From: Myxococcaceae bacterium
GTDB taxonomy: Bacteria > Myxococcota > Myxococcia > Myxococcales > Myxococcaceae
Direction of reading: 5' to 3'
Assembly (NCBI GenBank): GCA_018262385.1
Contig: JAGSPQ010000027.1
Span: 1 to 11,807 of the forward strand
DNA length: 11,807 nucleotides
Under the pieces are notes generated by a model. That model searched no databases. It was not told where the DNA came from and was given only the letters and a program-made list of their open reading frames with translations. Position numbers and translations under genes: made by a program. Below are positions 1-7,702 of this stretch, piece after piece. Every line of letters begins with the position of its first letter. Position 1 is the stretch's first letter.

Positions 1-1037
1 GGATGCTGGGCCTGGGTCGACTTCGTCCAGCTCACCTGAAGGCCCGCCGCGTCGAAGCGCGCGGCCAGCGAGCCCGGCGCGCGCAGCCCGAGCAGCTCGG
101 CGAGGTTGGACATCAAGAGCCACCCTTCCCCGCCGGGGCCCAGGTGCCCGGCCAGCCCGGCGAGAAAGCCGTCGAGGAAGGCGCTGTTCTCGTCGAAGAC
201 CGCGCGATCGAGCCGGTTCTTCGGAGGCTCGGGGATCCACGGCGGGTTGGCGACGACCAGGTCGGCGCGGCCGGGGGGAAACAGGCTCTCCTCGCGCGCT
301 TCGAAGCGGCCCGCCAGCCCGAGCCGCTGGGCGTTCTCGATCGCGCAGGCGACCGCGCGCGGATCGACGTCGGTGCCGATCGCGTGGGTGGCGCCGCGCT
401 GGAGCAGCAGAAACGAGAGCACCCCGGTGCCGGTGCCGAGATCGAACACCCGCTTGCCTTCGGGCGGCGGCGCCTCGAGCAGCAGGTCGACGTACTCCGA
501 GCGGGTGGGCAGAAAGACCCCGTAGTGGGGGTGCAGCTTGCCCGGCAGCCCGCGCACCGCCAGGCCCTTGCGGTACCACTCGGCCGCGCCGAGCATTCCG
601 ATCAGCGCCTTCAGCGGCACCACCGTCGGCAGCGCGGCCGGGCCCCAGACGGCGGTACACGCCTCGGCGACGTCGGGCGCGTTCTTCAGCTGGGCCAGCC
701 GGTATTTCGGATCCAGCTTCACCACGATCCGAGAAAGGGTCTCGTGCTCGCGCAGCCGAGCCGCCCGCTCGGCCCGGAACTCCTCGAGCGCCGATCGGTT
801 CTCGGGCCGGCGGCCGCCGCCGAGCTTGCGGCCCATCGCCGCCAGCAGCTGCCGCGCGTTGCGGAAGTCGCCCTCGTAGAGCAGGTGCTCGTTCTTGACC
901 CGCTTGAGCGCCGCCTGGGCGTTGAGCCGGTCTCCGACCCGGGCGAGCTTCGCCGGCGGCGGGGCCCCGCTCTCGGAGCGCCACAGCAGCTCGACGCCGC
1001 CGTCGCTGAAGCGGACCTCGGGGTCGATCGCGCTCAC
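1..1037 (-). CDS. Class I SAM-dependent methyltransferase with NPPW motif (3' end outside window)
   Basis: Probable S-adenosylmethionine-dependent methyltransferase of the 'methyltransferase small' (MTS) type, the fold used by RsmC/RlmG rRNA guanine methyltransferases and PrmC/HemK glutamine methyltransferases. I read 345 codons from GTG at 1037; the stop lies beyond the left edge. Residues 1-190 form an alpha-rich N-terminal region that I cannot assign. The catalytic domain begins near residue 195 with motif I FDLGTGTG (198-205), then an acidic strand end (GTDVDP), then motif IV NPPW (264-267). NPPW/NPPY is typical of enzymes that methylate a planar nitrogen, so the target is probably a nucleobase or amide nitrogen; the exact substrate cannot be read. 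The start overlaps the stop of the preceding peptidase by four bases (GTGA), which implies translational coupling. The frame matches that of the unshifted peptidase, so care is needed not to fuse them. The methyltransferase family is sure; the substrate is not. Confidence 0.85.
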   Translation of the reverse strand, partial: MSAIDPEVRFSDGGVELLWRSESGAPPPAKLARVGDRLNAQAALKRVKNEHLLYEGDFRNARQLLAAMGRKLGGGRRPENRSALEEFRAERAARLREHETLSRIVVKLDPKYRLAQLKNAPDVAEACTAVWGPAALPTVVPLKALIGMLGAAEWYRKGLAVRGLPGKLHPHYGVFLPTRSEYVDLLLEAPPPEGKRVFDLGTGTGVLSFLLLQRGATHAIGTDVDPRAVACAIENAQRLGLAGRFEAREESLFPPGRADLVVANPPWIPEPPKNRLDRAVFDENSAFLDGFLAGLAGHLGPGGEGWLLMSNLAELLGLRAPGSLAARFDAAGLQVSWTKSTQAQH

Positions 1038-3500
1038 CGCTGACGGCGCACGCGACGTCGCAGCAGCGGCGCGCCGAGCAGCGCCAGCCACCACAGCTCG
1101 GCAGCCCCCGCGGAGCAGCCGCAGCCCGTCCGCGCCGCCGCGCCCAGGGGCGTCGGGTAGGTCTCGACGATGACGTTCGCCGGGGGAGGAGTCCCGGCGT
1201 CGGGCGGCGGCTGCGTGCCCGCATCGGGGACGGCGGTGCCGGCGTCGATCACCGTGCCCGCGTCGGGGATGACCACGCAGCTGTCGGCCTCGACGAACGA
1301 GTAGGCCAGGTCTGAAGTAGAGCTCGCCGCCGCAGGGCACGTCGATCAGCGCGGTGCCGCTCATCGTGCCGCCGCCGGCGGTCGGCACCACGCTCTTGTC
1401 GGCGTCGTGGGTCAGCGTCTGCCCCGCGCGGGTGAAGGTGATCGGCTGGTTGGCCTTGGCGAGCAGCGCCAGCCGCGCCGTGGTGCTTCCGCCTCCGCTG
1501 AAGTACGGACCGCTGAGGGTCACGCTCTTGGCTCCCTTCGGGACGCGGATCTTCATCTGGTACGGGCCCGGCACCCCCTGCCCGCTGCCGAGGGCGGCGT
1601 AGGCGGAACCGGAGATGATGTAGACCTTGCGCGGGCTGGGGATGCTGGTGACGTCGAGGACCTTCGAGCAGCTGGAGACGCCGCGGGCGTCGAAGATCTG
1701 CTTCATCTGCGCCTGGGCCAGCGGCAGCGCGGGGAACGCCAGGCCGACCGCGCTGGAGATGATCGCGGCCGCCTTCTCGAAGCCGACGTTGGGCGGGAAC
1801 GAGACCAGCGCGGCATAGAACGCAGCGTCGAAGGTGCGGCCCTGATCGGTGCCCTGGAACGCGGTCGCACGCGCCTGCCAGATCGCGCCGGCGAAGTGCT
1901 GGCTGTCCTGGTGCGATTCGCCCCACAGCACGTCGGGGCACTTGTCGGTGTTGTTGGCGTTGCGCAGCGCCGCGCTGCCGAAGTCGGTGCGGGGGCCGAC
2001 GTACTGACCGATCGCCGACTCCTGGCCGACCATGAACGCGATCACGTCGGCGACGCCCTCGTGGAGCGCCGACGACTCGTCATTCGACGAGCGGGCGTCG
2101 ATCTCGACTCCGCGGTTCCAGTTGGAGGTCGAGTAGATCGCGCCGTGGCCGAACTCGTGCCACACCACCGGCGCGTCGTACGCAAAGTCCGCCTTGTCGC
2201 CCTGGTAGATCACCAGCGCGTCGGTGTCGAAGGCGAACTCGGGCACGGTGACCGCCTGCATGTTCTCGCGCGCGAGGAACATCGCGTTCTCGACCCGGGT
2301 CATCGTGTTGCTGACGTAGACGCCCTGGGCGTTGGGGCTCTGGGGGAAGGCCGGCTCGCTGGCATTGACCTGGATCGCCGGGACCTTGCCGAGCTTCGAG
2401 TCGCGCATCGCGAAGGCCGAGAACCCGGCGTCGGCGGTCAGCGGCCCAATCGAGAGGGCACGCAGGTAGTCGTAGACCTTGTTGACGTGGAAGTAGGCGT
2501 GTACCTCGGCAAACTCGTCGAAGTCGGCGGGCGACTGGGGGTTGGGGCCGGCACCGGTCGGAACATCGGTCGGCGCGTAGAGGTAGTTGCCGTTGGGGTT
2601 CACCGCCGGATCGTTGGTGGCCCGCTGGTACCGATCGCAGATCGCCAGGTCGTAGCTGACCGTGCCGCCGAAGGTCTGGAACATGCCGGTCGCGCGGCGG
2701 GCGGGGGCTCCGGCGTCGAGGTTGCAGTTGGCGGTCGGGCAGCAGTTGAAGGCGCGGATCAGCTCGCCGCTGAGCTTGCCGCCGTCGACCCCGGCCGGGA
2801 AGTGATCGAGCGTCACCGGGGCGAGCGGGGTCACGCCGACGCCGGTGCTCAGCCCGCCGGGGCTGGAGGCGTAGACGTTGGCCTCGAAGCCGTGGCGGAC
2901 GCGATCCTCGCTCCACAGCACCGTGCCGTCGGTGGCGTCGATCGCCAGGTGCCAGTTCTGGGAGGTCTTCCAGGTGGGCACCCAGACGAAGTAGCCGGCG
3001 TGGAGCTCGTCGCCGACGGGGAACATCTTCTGCTGGTAGCCGCCGTAGGGGACGCCGCCGTTCTGGAACACCGCGCCCTCGATCTGGCGCGCGCCCGCCA
3101 GCAGCGCCTGGGGCCCGGTGAGGCTCCAGCTCAGCTTCACCCGGTCGTAGGAGCGGAGGCTGGAGGCGACCCGCACCACCCTGCCCTGCAGATCGAAGGT
3201 GACGATCACCTTGCCGCCATACACCTCGAGGCCATCGACGAGCTGGGGCAGGTGCACCGAGCCGCCGAAGCGGGTGGCGAACGTCTGGGCCGGACCCAGG
3301 CTGGAGGTGATCGGCAGGCCCAGCTCGGCGCGGTGGCTGAGGACGAACGCGCGGGCGGCCTCGCGCAGATCGCCGGCAGAGGGGCCGCTGAGCACCCCCT
3401 GCGCGAGGGCGATGTGCCCGTCGGGGGTGGGGACCACGTTCCAGGAAGGCTCGGTGGGCACGCCCAGCAGCAGCGGGGCGATGGCGAGGAGAGCGAACAT
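1034..3500 (-). CDS. Secreted M36/M4-like zinc metallopeptidase with MYXO-CTERM tail; frame change near its end
   Basis: Probable secreted zinc endopeptidase of the gluzincin type (fungalysin M36/thermolysin M4-like). From ATG at 3500 the product starts with a short hydrophobic signal-like stretch (FALLAIAPLLLG). An FTP-type propeptide follows at about residues 30-110, including 'LPQLVDGLEVYGGKVIV', then the catalytic region. HEFGH at 448-452 supplies two zinc histidines and the general-base Glu; E481 in HEGVAD fits the third zinc ligand; H535 in QHFAGAIW fits the transition-state His. After F729 the frame changes by one base. The other frame then gives about 92 residues: an acidic start, four (P/I)DAGT-type units, and a MYXO-CTERM-like end (CGCS, hydrophobic stretch, RRRVRR), which would anchor or sort the protein at the cell surface. 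The restored length is about 821 residues. The ribosome binding site at 3500 is weak and the signal peptide lacks basic N-terminal residues, so the start is the least sure part. Confidence 0.82.
1037..1147 (-). other. MYXO-CTERM-like C-terminal sorting segment of the peptidase
   Basis: The last residues of the shifted frame have the three parts of a MYXO-CTERM tail. A Cys-containing signature (TGCGCS) comes first, then a short hydrophobic helix (AAELWWLALLGAPLL), then an Arg cluster (RRRVRRQR) right before the stop. In myxobacteria such tails are associated with cell-surface sorting and anchoring of secreted proteins. The Pro/Asp/Ala/Gly/Thr repeats upstream (about 1190-1276) look like a flexible cell-wall or surface spacer. 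Confidence 0.7.
1310..1316 (-). other. Frame change inside metallopeptidase gene
   Basis: On the minus strand the codons GAG CTC TAC TTC are followed by one extra A (plus-strand T at 1313), then GAC CTG GCC TAC in the next frame. The upstream frame carries the whole catalytic protein; the downstream frame carries the DAGT linker and sorting tail. Without the shift, the upstream frame turns into Arg-rich out-of-frame sequence with no stop and joins the methyltransferase frame at 1037. There is no homopolymer or obvious slippery site here. A one-base insertion or a two-base loss, either real or from sequencing, explains it equally well. Confidence 0.8.
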
Positions 3501-3524
3501 GGGCGCCGCTGTAGCCCACGGGTC

Positions 3525-3543
3525 GGCGGGAGTCGAACCCGCC
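3525..3543 (-). other. T-arm-like hairpin (GGCGGG-TTCGACT-CCCGCC) between two genes
   Basis: The minus strand between the lipoprotein stop and the peptidase start holds a perfect six-pair hairpin with a seven-base TTCGACT loop. This is the shape and sequence of a T arm and resembles the 3' part of many tmRNA and tRNA genes. No acceptor stem, CCA end or anticodon arm can be built around it, so it is not an intact tRNA. No T-run follows, so it does not look like an intrinsic terminator. It may be a remnant, an mRNA hairpin, or chance. Confidence 0.3.
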
Positions 3544-3579
3544 CGGGCGCTATTCCTCGCTGCAGGCGGAAGCGGGGCC

Positions 3580-4803
3580 CTACTGGAGCGTGAACTGGGT
3601 GATGTCGCGGCCCGAGCCCGCCGAGCCGTGGTCCGCCTGGCTGGGGGTGAAGCTGCCGCAGTAGTAGCGCGCGCTGCCGGCGGCGCGGACCTCGACCTCG
3701 TACTGCACCGGCTGACTGGCCGAGCAGTTCTGGTAGTAGTCGACCCGCACCTTGTAGGTGCCGAGGGTGGCCGGCTTGTTGGCCGGGTAGATCACGTTCT
3801 CGACGTTCACGTTGTCGAGGTTGCAGCCGGCGTTCGAGTCCAGATCGAGCCACCCCTTCGCGCCGCACGAGGCGGGCACCGGAATCGGAAACGGGATCGG
3901 GATCGGCGGCGGGCCGGCGTCGAAGTTGGTGTTGCCGTACCAGATCTCGCAGGTGCCGCCGTCGACCGGCTCGAGCACGTGGAGGTCGACGTCCTCCGAC
4001 AGCGGGAAGCGCAGGGTCACCTGCACCGGCCCTCCGCTTCCGCGCAGCTCGCAGTAGCCCGCCAGGCAGGTGAAGCCGCGCGGACACTCGGTGGTGCACG
4101 GCGTCTTGTTGCCGGGGTTGAACGGCAGACAGTGGGCGCCCATCCCGGCGTCGTCCCAGACCACGGTCGGGACATAGCCGGCGTCGCTGCCGCCGCCCGT
4201 GCCACCGCCACTGCCGCCACCGGTTCCGCCCGCGTCCTCGGGCTGGCAGGTGTGGGTGGTGAGGTTGCAGGTGGTGCCGAAGGTCGGGCAGTCGGCGAAG
4301 TTGCGGCAGCCGACGCAGGCTCCGCTCGGCAGCACCGCCTGATCGCAGAACGGCGTCGGCGCCGTGCAGCTGGTCGAGGTGCAGGTGACGCAGCGGCCCT
4401 GCCCCGCGTTTCCGGCGGTGTCGCAGACGGGCTGGGTGCCCGAGCAGCCCTCGCTCGCCGTGCAGGTCTTGCAGGTGTTGCTCGAGGAGTCACAGACCAG
4501 CGCGCCGGTGCAGGCCGGGGTGCACACCGCCGGAGCGCCGCCGCCGGTTCCACCCCCGGTTCCGCCGTCGCTCTGCGCGCTGCCGCCGCCCGTGCCGCCT
4601 CCGGTCGAGGAGGAGCCGCCGCCGCTGCCGCCGGTGCCGCCGCCGGTAGCGCCCAGCACGCAGCGCACGAGCTTCGGATCGCAGGTGAGCGGAGAGACGC
4701 ACTTGATCCCCTCACACGGGTCCGGTGCTCCGCACTGACAACCTGCCCAGCCAGCCGCGATCGCGGCGAGGACGACGAAGCGAAGTTTCATGGCGGTGGA
4801 CAT
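3580..4803 (-). CDS. Cys-rich lipoprotein with Gly-rich linkers and C-terminal YfaP/DUF2135-like domain
   Basis: Predicted secreted lipoprotein of 407 residues, function unknown. The N-terminus (MKLRF, hydrophobic run, then GWAGC) is a lipoprotein signal with the modified Cys at residue 22, although Trp at lipobox position -3 is unusual. The mature part starts with a small disulfide knot (about 24-48). A Gly/Thr/Ser linker (54-90) follows, then a stretch with a Cys every few residues (94-186), a second Gly linker (192-206), a further Cys cluster (225-251), and a C-terminal beta domain from about 258. That domain carries DVDLHV (271-276), GWLDLDSNAGC and GTYKVRVDYY, the pattern of YfaP/DUF2135 domains. 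An odd PIPIPFPIPVP stretch (300-310) interrupts it. GGTGGG at 4817-4812, eight bases before ATG 4803, supports this start; ATG 4791 (residue 5) is the alternative. It lies 79 bases upstream of the peptidase and may be co-transcribed with it. Confidence 0.85.
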   Translation of the reverse strand: MSTAMKLRFVVLAAIAAGWAGCQCGAPDPCEGIKCVSPLTCDPKLVRCVLGATGGGTGGSGGGSSSTGGGTGGGSAQSDGGTGGGTGGGAPAVCTPACTGALVCDSSSNTCKTCTASEGCSGTQPVCDTAGNAGQGRCVTCTSTSCTAPTPFCDQAVLPSGACVGCRNFADCPTFGTTCNLTTHTCQPEDAGGTGGGSGGGTGGGSDAGYVPTVVWDDAGMGAHCLPFNPGNKTPCTTECPRGFTCLAGYCELRGSGGPVQVTLRFPLSEDVDLHVLEPVDGGTCEIWYGNTNFDAGPPPIPIPFPIPVPASCGAKGWLDLDSNAGCNLDNVNVENVIYPANKPATLGTYKVRVDYYQNCSASQPVQYEVEVRAAGSARYYCGSFTPSQADHGSAGSGRDITQFTLQ

Positions 4804-4846
4804 AGACCAAACCCACCGCCCGGCGCGAGTCGGCCCGGCCCGGCGG

Positions 4847-5707
4847 CTACTTGAGCGAGATCTTCATCAGTCCCTGCTTGCACTTGAGCGCCAGCTCGGT
4901 CGCGTCCGGGGCCTTCGCCTCGGCGTCCTTGTTGAAGGCTCCCGAGCGGATGGTCTCCGAGTCGCGGGGCTTGAGCTTCGCCATCACGTAGTGGGTCTTG
5001 TCCGGCTTGCGCACGTCGCAGCGCTGCCAGGTGACGTCGCCGGTGTTGTGGATGTCGACCCGGCCGCCGCCCATGTTCTCGGCGTAGCCCTTGAGCGTCC
5101 CGGGGCTGCGCGGGTTGGAGAAGAGGAACTTCGTCTCGCCCTCGTCGCAGGTGACCAGCACGTGGTCGTAGAGCGGCTCGGGCGGCCTGGGCGGGCTCTT
5201 GAACTTCAGGGTGATCACCGTGTCCTCGGAGTTCGAGGCCATCTCGCCCAGGTCGTAGGTGCGGCCGTCGTCGAAGCGCAGCTCGCACTCCGTCCAGCTG
5301 ACGTCGCTGTCGTTGTTGATCACCACCCGCAGCCCGCTCGACAGCCGGCCCTTGAGCGCCGGCAGGTTCGAGGGCGCCTTCTCGGCGGCGGCGGGGGCCG
5401 GGGTGGGGGTCACCATCTTCGGCGTGGGACCCGCGGCGGCGAGCCGGGCGAACCGGGCGTTGGCCTTGGTCGCCTCTTCGTCGAGGGTGATCCGGGCGAG
5501 CGCGCCGGTGACTTCCATCACGATCGCGGTGCCGGCCGCCTTCTGGCCCGCGGCGTCGCTGAACATCGGGACCTCGGTTCCGACCGCGACCGGGTTCTTC
5601 TTGTCCGAGCGCAGGAAGAAGTTGCCCTTGTCCGAGAACACCTTCACCACGTCCTGGGACCAGGCGGCAGTGGAGATCAACAGCGCCAGCAGCATCGGGG
5701 TTCGCAT
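4847..5707 (-). CDS. Secreted protein with a tandemly duplicated beta domain (uncharacterised)
   Basis: I do not recognise a named family. The 286-residue product has a signal peptide (MRTPMLLALLISTAAWSQ; cleavage likely after AWS) and should be exported. Residues 19-90 look like a small beta-rich domain that senses or carries 'V.VFSDKGNFFLRSD...GTEV' strands, somewhat like SH3-type modules. A Pro/Ala linker (92-118) follows. Residues 124-196 and 214-286 are two copies of one domain: RVVINNDSDVSWTEC matches RVDIHNTGDVTWQRC. The Cys pairs (141/187 and 230/276) have identical 46-residue spacing and are offset by exactly 89 residues, so each copy probably has its own disulfide. I chose ATG 5707 over GTG 5719 because GAGG (5717-5714) sits six bases before it and overlaps the GTG. 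The gene starts 34 bases after the oxidoreductase stop and ends 43 bases before the lipoprotein start, so it probably belongs to the same transcript. Confidence 0.85.
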   Translation of the reverse strand: MRTPMLLALLISTAAWSQDVVKVFSDKGNFFLRSDKKNPVAVGTEVPMFSDAAGQKAAGTAIVMEVTGALARITLDEEATKANARFARLAAAGPTPKMVTPTPAPAAAEKAPSNLPALKGRLSSGLRVVINNDSDVSWTECELRFDDGRTYDLGEMASNSEDTVITLKFKSPPRPPEPLYDHVLVTCDEGETKFLFSNPRSPGTLKGYAENMGGGRVDIHNTGDVTWQRCDVRKPDKTHYVMAKLKPRDSETIRSGAFNKDAEAKAPDATELALKCKQGLMKISLK

Positions 5708-5741
5708 GGAAAGCCTCACGGTTGAAGCGGCGATAGTCCGA

Positions 5742-7370
5742 CTACGCGGAGGTTGTCGAGGCGATTTCGGTTCGTCGTGACGAAGGGGTCCAGGTGTCGG
5801 CGAGGAAAGTCTGCAGCTTCGGCTGATCTTTCTTCAGCAGCTCGCTCATCCGGCACTCGAGGATCAGCCCCGCCGCATTCAGCCCGCTCAGCGAGGCCCC
5901 GGGTACCCCGTGACCCATCGTGCTCGCTCCGCACAGCGTGAGGCCCTTGAACACCGAGGCCTGCTTGAAGCCGAAAGGCCCCAGCTGCCCGAGGACCTTC
6001 TCGGTGCCGTAGATGTTGCCGCGGGTGGCTTCGACGTAGTGGACGTTGGTCAGGGGCGAGCCGATGTCCTGGAACACCACCTTCTTCGTCAGCCCGGGGA
6101 TGCCCTTCTCGATCGCGGCCAGCATCTTGTCGGCGATCTTCTGCTTGAAGGCGAGGTACTCCGGGCCGTGCTCGCCGGACTTGCCGTTCGCGTACTTCTC
6201 GAAGATCTCGTACGGCACGAAGGTGAACGCCTCGCCGGTGTGGTGCTTGCCGTTGAAGCTGCTCGGATCCTTGAGCGAGGTGATCGAGACGAAGATCCCC
6301 GGCAGCTCGTCGAGCTCGAGCACGTCGGGCCGCGCCATCGCGGAGTAGGCCGCGTCGGCGTCGAGGCCCGGGCACAACCAGTAGTTGCCCGAGTCGAGCC
6401 CCAGCCCCTTCACGTCGGCCTCGACGGCGAAGAACAGGCTCACCGCGGTGGTCGACCACTTCGTCTTGCCGAGCTTCTTGCGCAGGCCGCCGGGCAGCTG
6501 GGCGTCGCCGATCAGCCGGCCGTAGGTGATCGCCGGGTCGGCGTTGGAGACGACGTGTTTGGCCCGGATCTCGGTGCCGTCGGCGAGCTTCACCCCGATC
6601 GCGCGCTTGTTCTCGAGCAGGATCTGGTCGACCCGGGTCTCGAGCTTGATCACTCCGCCGGCGCGGGTCAGCGCGCGGGTCAGCGCCTTGGGCATCGCCG
6701 AGCCCCCGCCCTTCGGGTACCAGGCGCCCTCGAGGTAGTGGAGCGCGACCGTGGCATGGAGCGCGAACGGCGCGCGCGAGGGAGAAAGGCCGTGATCGCC
6801 GCACTGCACCGCGAGCAGCCCGCGCACCGCCGGATCCGAGATCCGATCGCGCAGGATCCGATCGAGGCTGTACATCCCGAAGCGGCCCATGTGGCGGGTG
6901 CGGTACGGCACCGTCAGCGTCTGCAGCAGCCCGTGGGTGTTCGCCAGCTCGCTCAGCTCGTCGCGCACCGTCTTCGACAGCTCGAGGAAGGCGCGGATCC
7001 CCTTCTGCTCGTGGGGGAACTTCGCGCACAGCCGCTCGATCAGCGCCTCCTTTCCGGCGGGGAAGTCGAAGGTGATCCCGCCGGCGCGGACGTGATCGTA
7101 GCCGTCGGGGTTGATCTCGAAGAACTGGAGGAACTCGCCCAGGCCCAGCCCTTCGAAGGTGGCGCGCATCTGCCCGCCTTCCTGCAGCTGCCCCAGGTAG
7201 TGAACGCCGGGGCTGAAGCGGTGGCCGCCGAGCGCGAAGCTGTGGGTCCAGCCGCCCGGCACGTAGTGCTGCTCGAGCACGACCACCTTCTGACCGGCCT
7301 GGGCGAGCGCGACCGCCGCCGTGAGGCCTCCCATCCCGGAGCCGATCACCACCACATCCACATCCACCAT
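5742..7370 (-). CDS. FAD-dependent oxidoreductase, phytoene desaturase / retinol saturase (CrtI/CrtISO/RetSat) type
   Basis: Flavin enzyme of 542 residues acting on conjugated or polyene-like hydrophobic substrates; in this family the reactions are desaturation, isomerisation or saturation of carotenoids and retinoids. The N-terminal dinucleotide-binding fold is clear: VVVIGSGMGG (6-15), with E33 at the end of beta-2 to bind the ADP-ribose of FAD, followed by HYVPGG. The C-terminal flavin-binding motif CGASTMGHGVPGASLSG, near residue 480-500, is typical of the CrtISO/RetSat branch. A middle stretch (AWYPKGGGSAMPKAL) matches the family's conserved substrate-domain signature. Length is normal. 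No other carotenoid gene is in view, so the substrate cannot be named. The start ATG lies 89 bases from the divergent small membrane protein; ribosome binding site GGCGGG is weak. The last 20 residues are Ser/Thr-rich and poorly family-like. Confidence 0.9.
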   Translation of the reverse strand: MVDVDVVVIGSGMGGLTAAVALAQAGQKVVVLEQHYVPGGWTHSFALGGHRFSPGVHYLGQLQEGGQMRATFEGLGLGEFLQFFEINPDGYDHVRAGGITFDFPAGKEALIERLCAKFPHEQKGIRAFLELSKTVRDELSELANTHGLLQTLTVPYRTRHMGRFGMYSLDRILRDRISDPAVRGLLAVQCGDHGLSPSRAPFALHATVALHYLEGAWYPKGGGSAMPKALTRALTRAGGVIKLETRVDQILLENKRAIGVKLADGTEIRAKHVVSNADPAITYGRLIGDAQLPGGLRKKLGKTKWSTTAVSLFFAVEADVKGLGLDSGNYWLCPGLDADAAYSAMARPDVLELDELPGIFVSITSLKDPSSFNGKHHTGEAFTFVPYEIFEKYANGKSGEHGPEYLAFKQKIADKMLAAIEKGIPGLTKKVVFQDIGSPLTNVHYVEATRGNIYGTEKVLGQLGPFGFKQASVFKGLTLCGASTMGHGVPGASLSGLNAAGLILECRMSELLKKDQPKLQTFLADTWTPSSRRTEIASTTSA

Positions 7371-7459
7371 GCCCGCCGCATAGCCCAGCAGCCGCTTCGA
7401 TGCTCGCGATTAGCCCGGGACGCAGGAAATCCCGTCGCCGCGCAGTACGCTCGCCAGTC
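7371..7459. promoter_or_regulatory. Divergent intergenic region between oxidoreductase and small membrane protein
   Basis: These 89 bases must carry the promoters for both flanking genes if each has its own. No confident -35/-10 pair is visible on either strand. TACGCT at 7446-7451, nine bases before the plus-strand ATG, could be a -10 element giving a leaderless or nearly leaderless transcript, which would fit the lack of a ribosome binding site there. This is a weak suggestion. Confidence 0.25.
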
Positions 7460-7699
7460 ATGTCCTCCTCTTCGAGCTTCCCGCTGGCGTTGAAGGTGTT
7501 CTTCTTCTCGCTGGTGGCCGGGGTGGGCGGGGGCTACGGCGCGTTCAAGCTGGCCGTGTTCCTGGTGCTCAAGTACTGGAAGGGCGAGAACGTCGAGCCG
7601 ATCTCTTTGCTGATCGGGCTGATCGCGGCGCTGGTGCTCGGAGTCTGCTCGGCGGTCACGGCCGGGGTGCTCGCCGGCCGGGTCACCCGCAGCGCTTGA
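7460..7699 (+). CDS. Small two-helix membrane protein (79 aa, uncharacterised)
   Basis: A short protein starting MSSSSSFPLALK. It has two hydrophobic segments: about residues 8-32, containing VAGVGGGYGAFKLAVFLVL, and about 45-72, containing LLIGLIAALVLGVCSAVTAGVLAG. They are joined by a charged loop (KYWKGENVEP), and the C-terminus (RVTRSA) is basic. By the positive-inside rule both ends are probably cytoplasmic. I do not recognise a family. An upstream in-frame ATG at 7400 would add an Arg-rich, unconvincing leader, so I chose 7460; no Shine-Dalgarno is seen before it. The frame has sensible codon use and a clean two-helix pattern, which argues it is real. It stands divergent from the FAD oxidoreductase and convergent with the dehydrogenase, with only three bases between the stops. 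Confidence 0.7.
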   Translation: MSSSSSFPLALKVFFFSLVAGVGGGYGAFKLAVFLVLKYWKGENVEPISLLIGLIAALVLGVCSAVTAGVLAGRVTRSA

Positions 7700-7702
7700 A
7701 GC

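Noticed and set aside
2080..3519. Minus-strand open frame in another phase over the peptidase (479 codons)
   Set aside because: Arg/Pro-rich shadow; the neighbouring phase gives the propeptide and zinc motif without interruption.
1407..3593. Long plus-strand open frame opposite the metallopeptidase (728 codons)
   Set aside because: It is the mirror of a GC-rich gene with strong third-position bias. The translation is Arg/Gly/Val/Ala-rich with no motif, while the minus strand encodes a clear HEXXH peptidase.
3510..3600. Possible complete tRNA gene on the minus strand around the T-arm-like hairpin
   Set aside because: No pairing 5' acceptor strand, no D arm and no anticodon stem of the right spacing, and the upstream part lies in the lipoprotein coding end.
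4550..4660. CRISPR or tandem DNA repeat in the region of repeated GGT/ACC-type triplets
   Set aside because: These are irregular Gly/Thr/Ser codon repeats of the lipoprotein linkers, with no repeat-spacer structure.
3199..4854. Long plus-strand open frame opposite the lipoprotein
   Set aside because: Low-complexity Ala/Arg/Gly translation produced by the reverse complement of Gly-rich linkers; no ribosome binding site or domain.
5910..7493. Long plus-strand open frame opposite the FAD oxidoreductase (527 codons)
   Set aside because: Shadow of the flavoenzyme gene; the minus-strand protein has both flavin-binding motifs.
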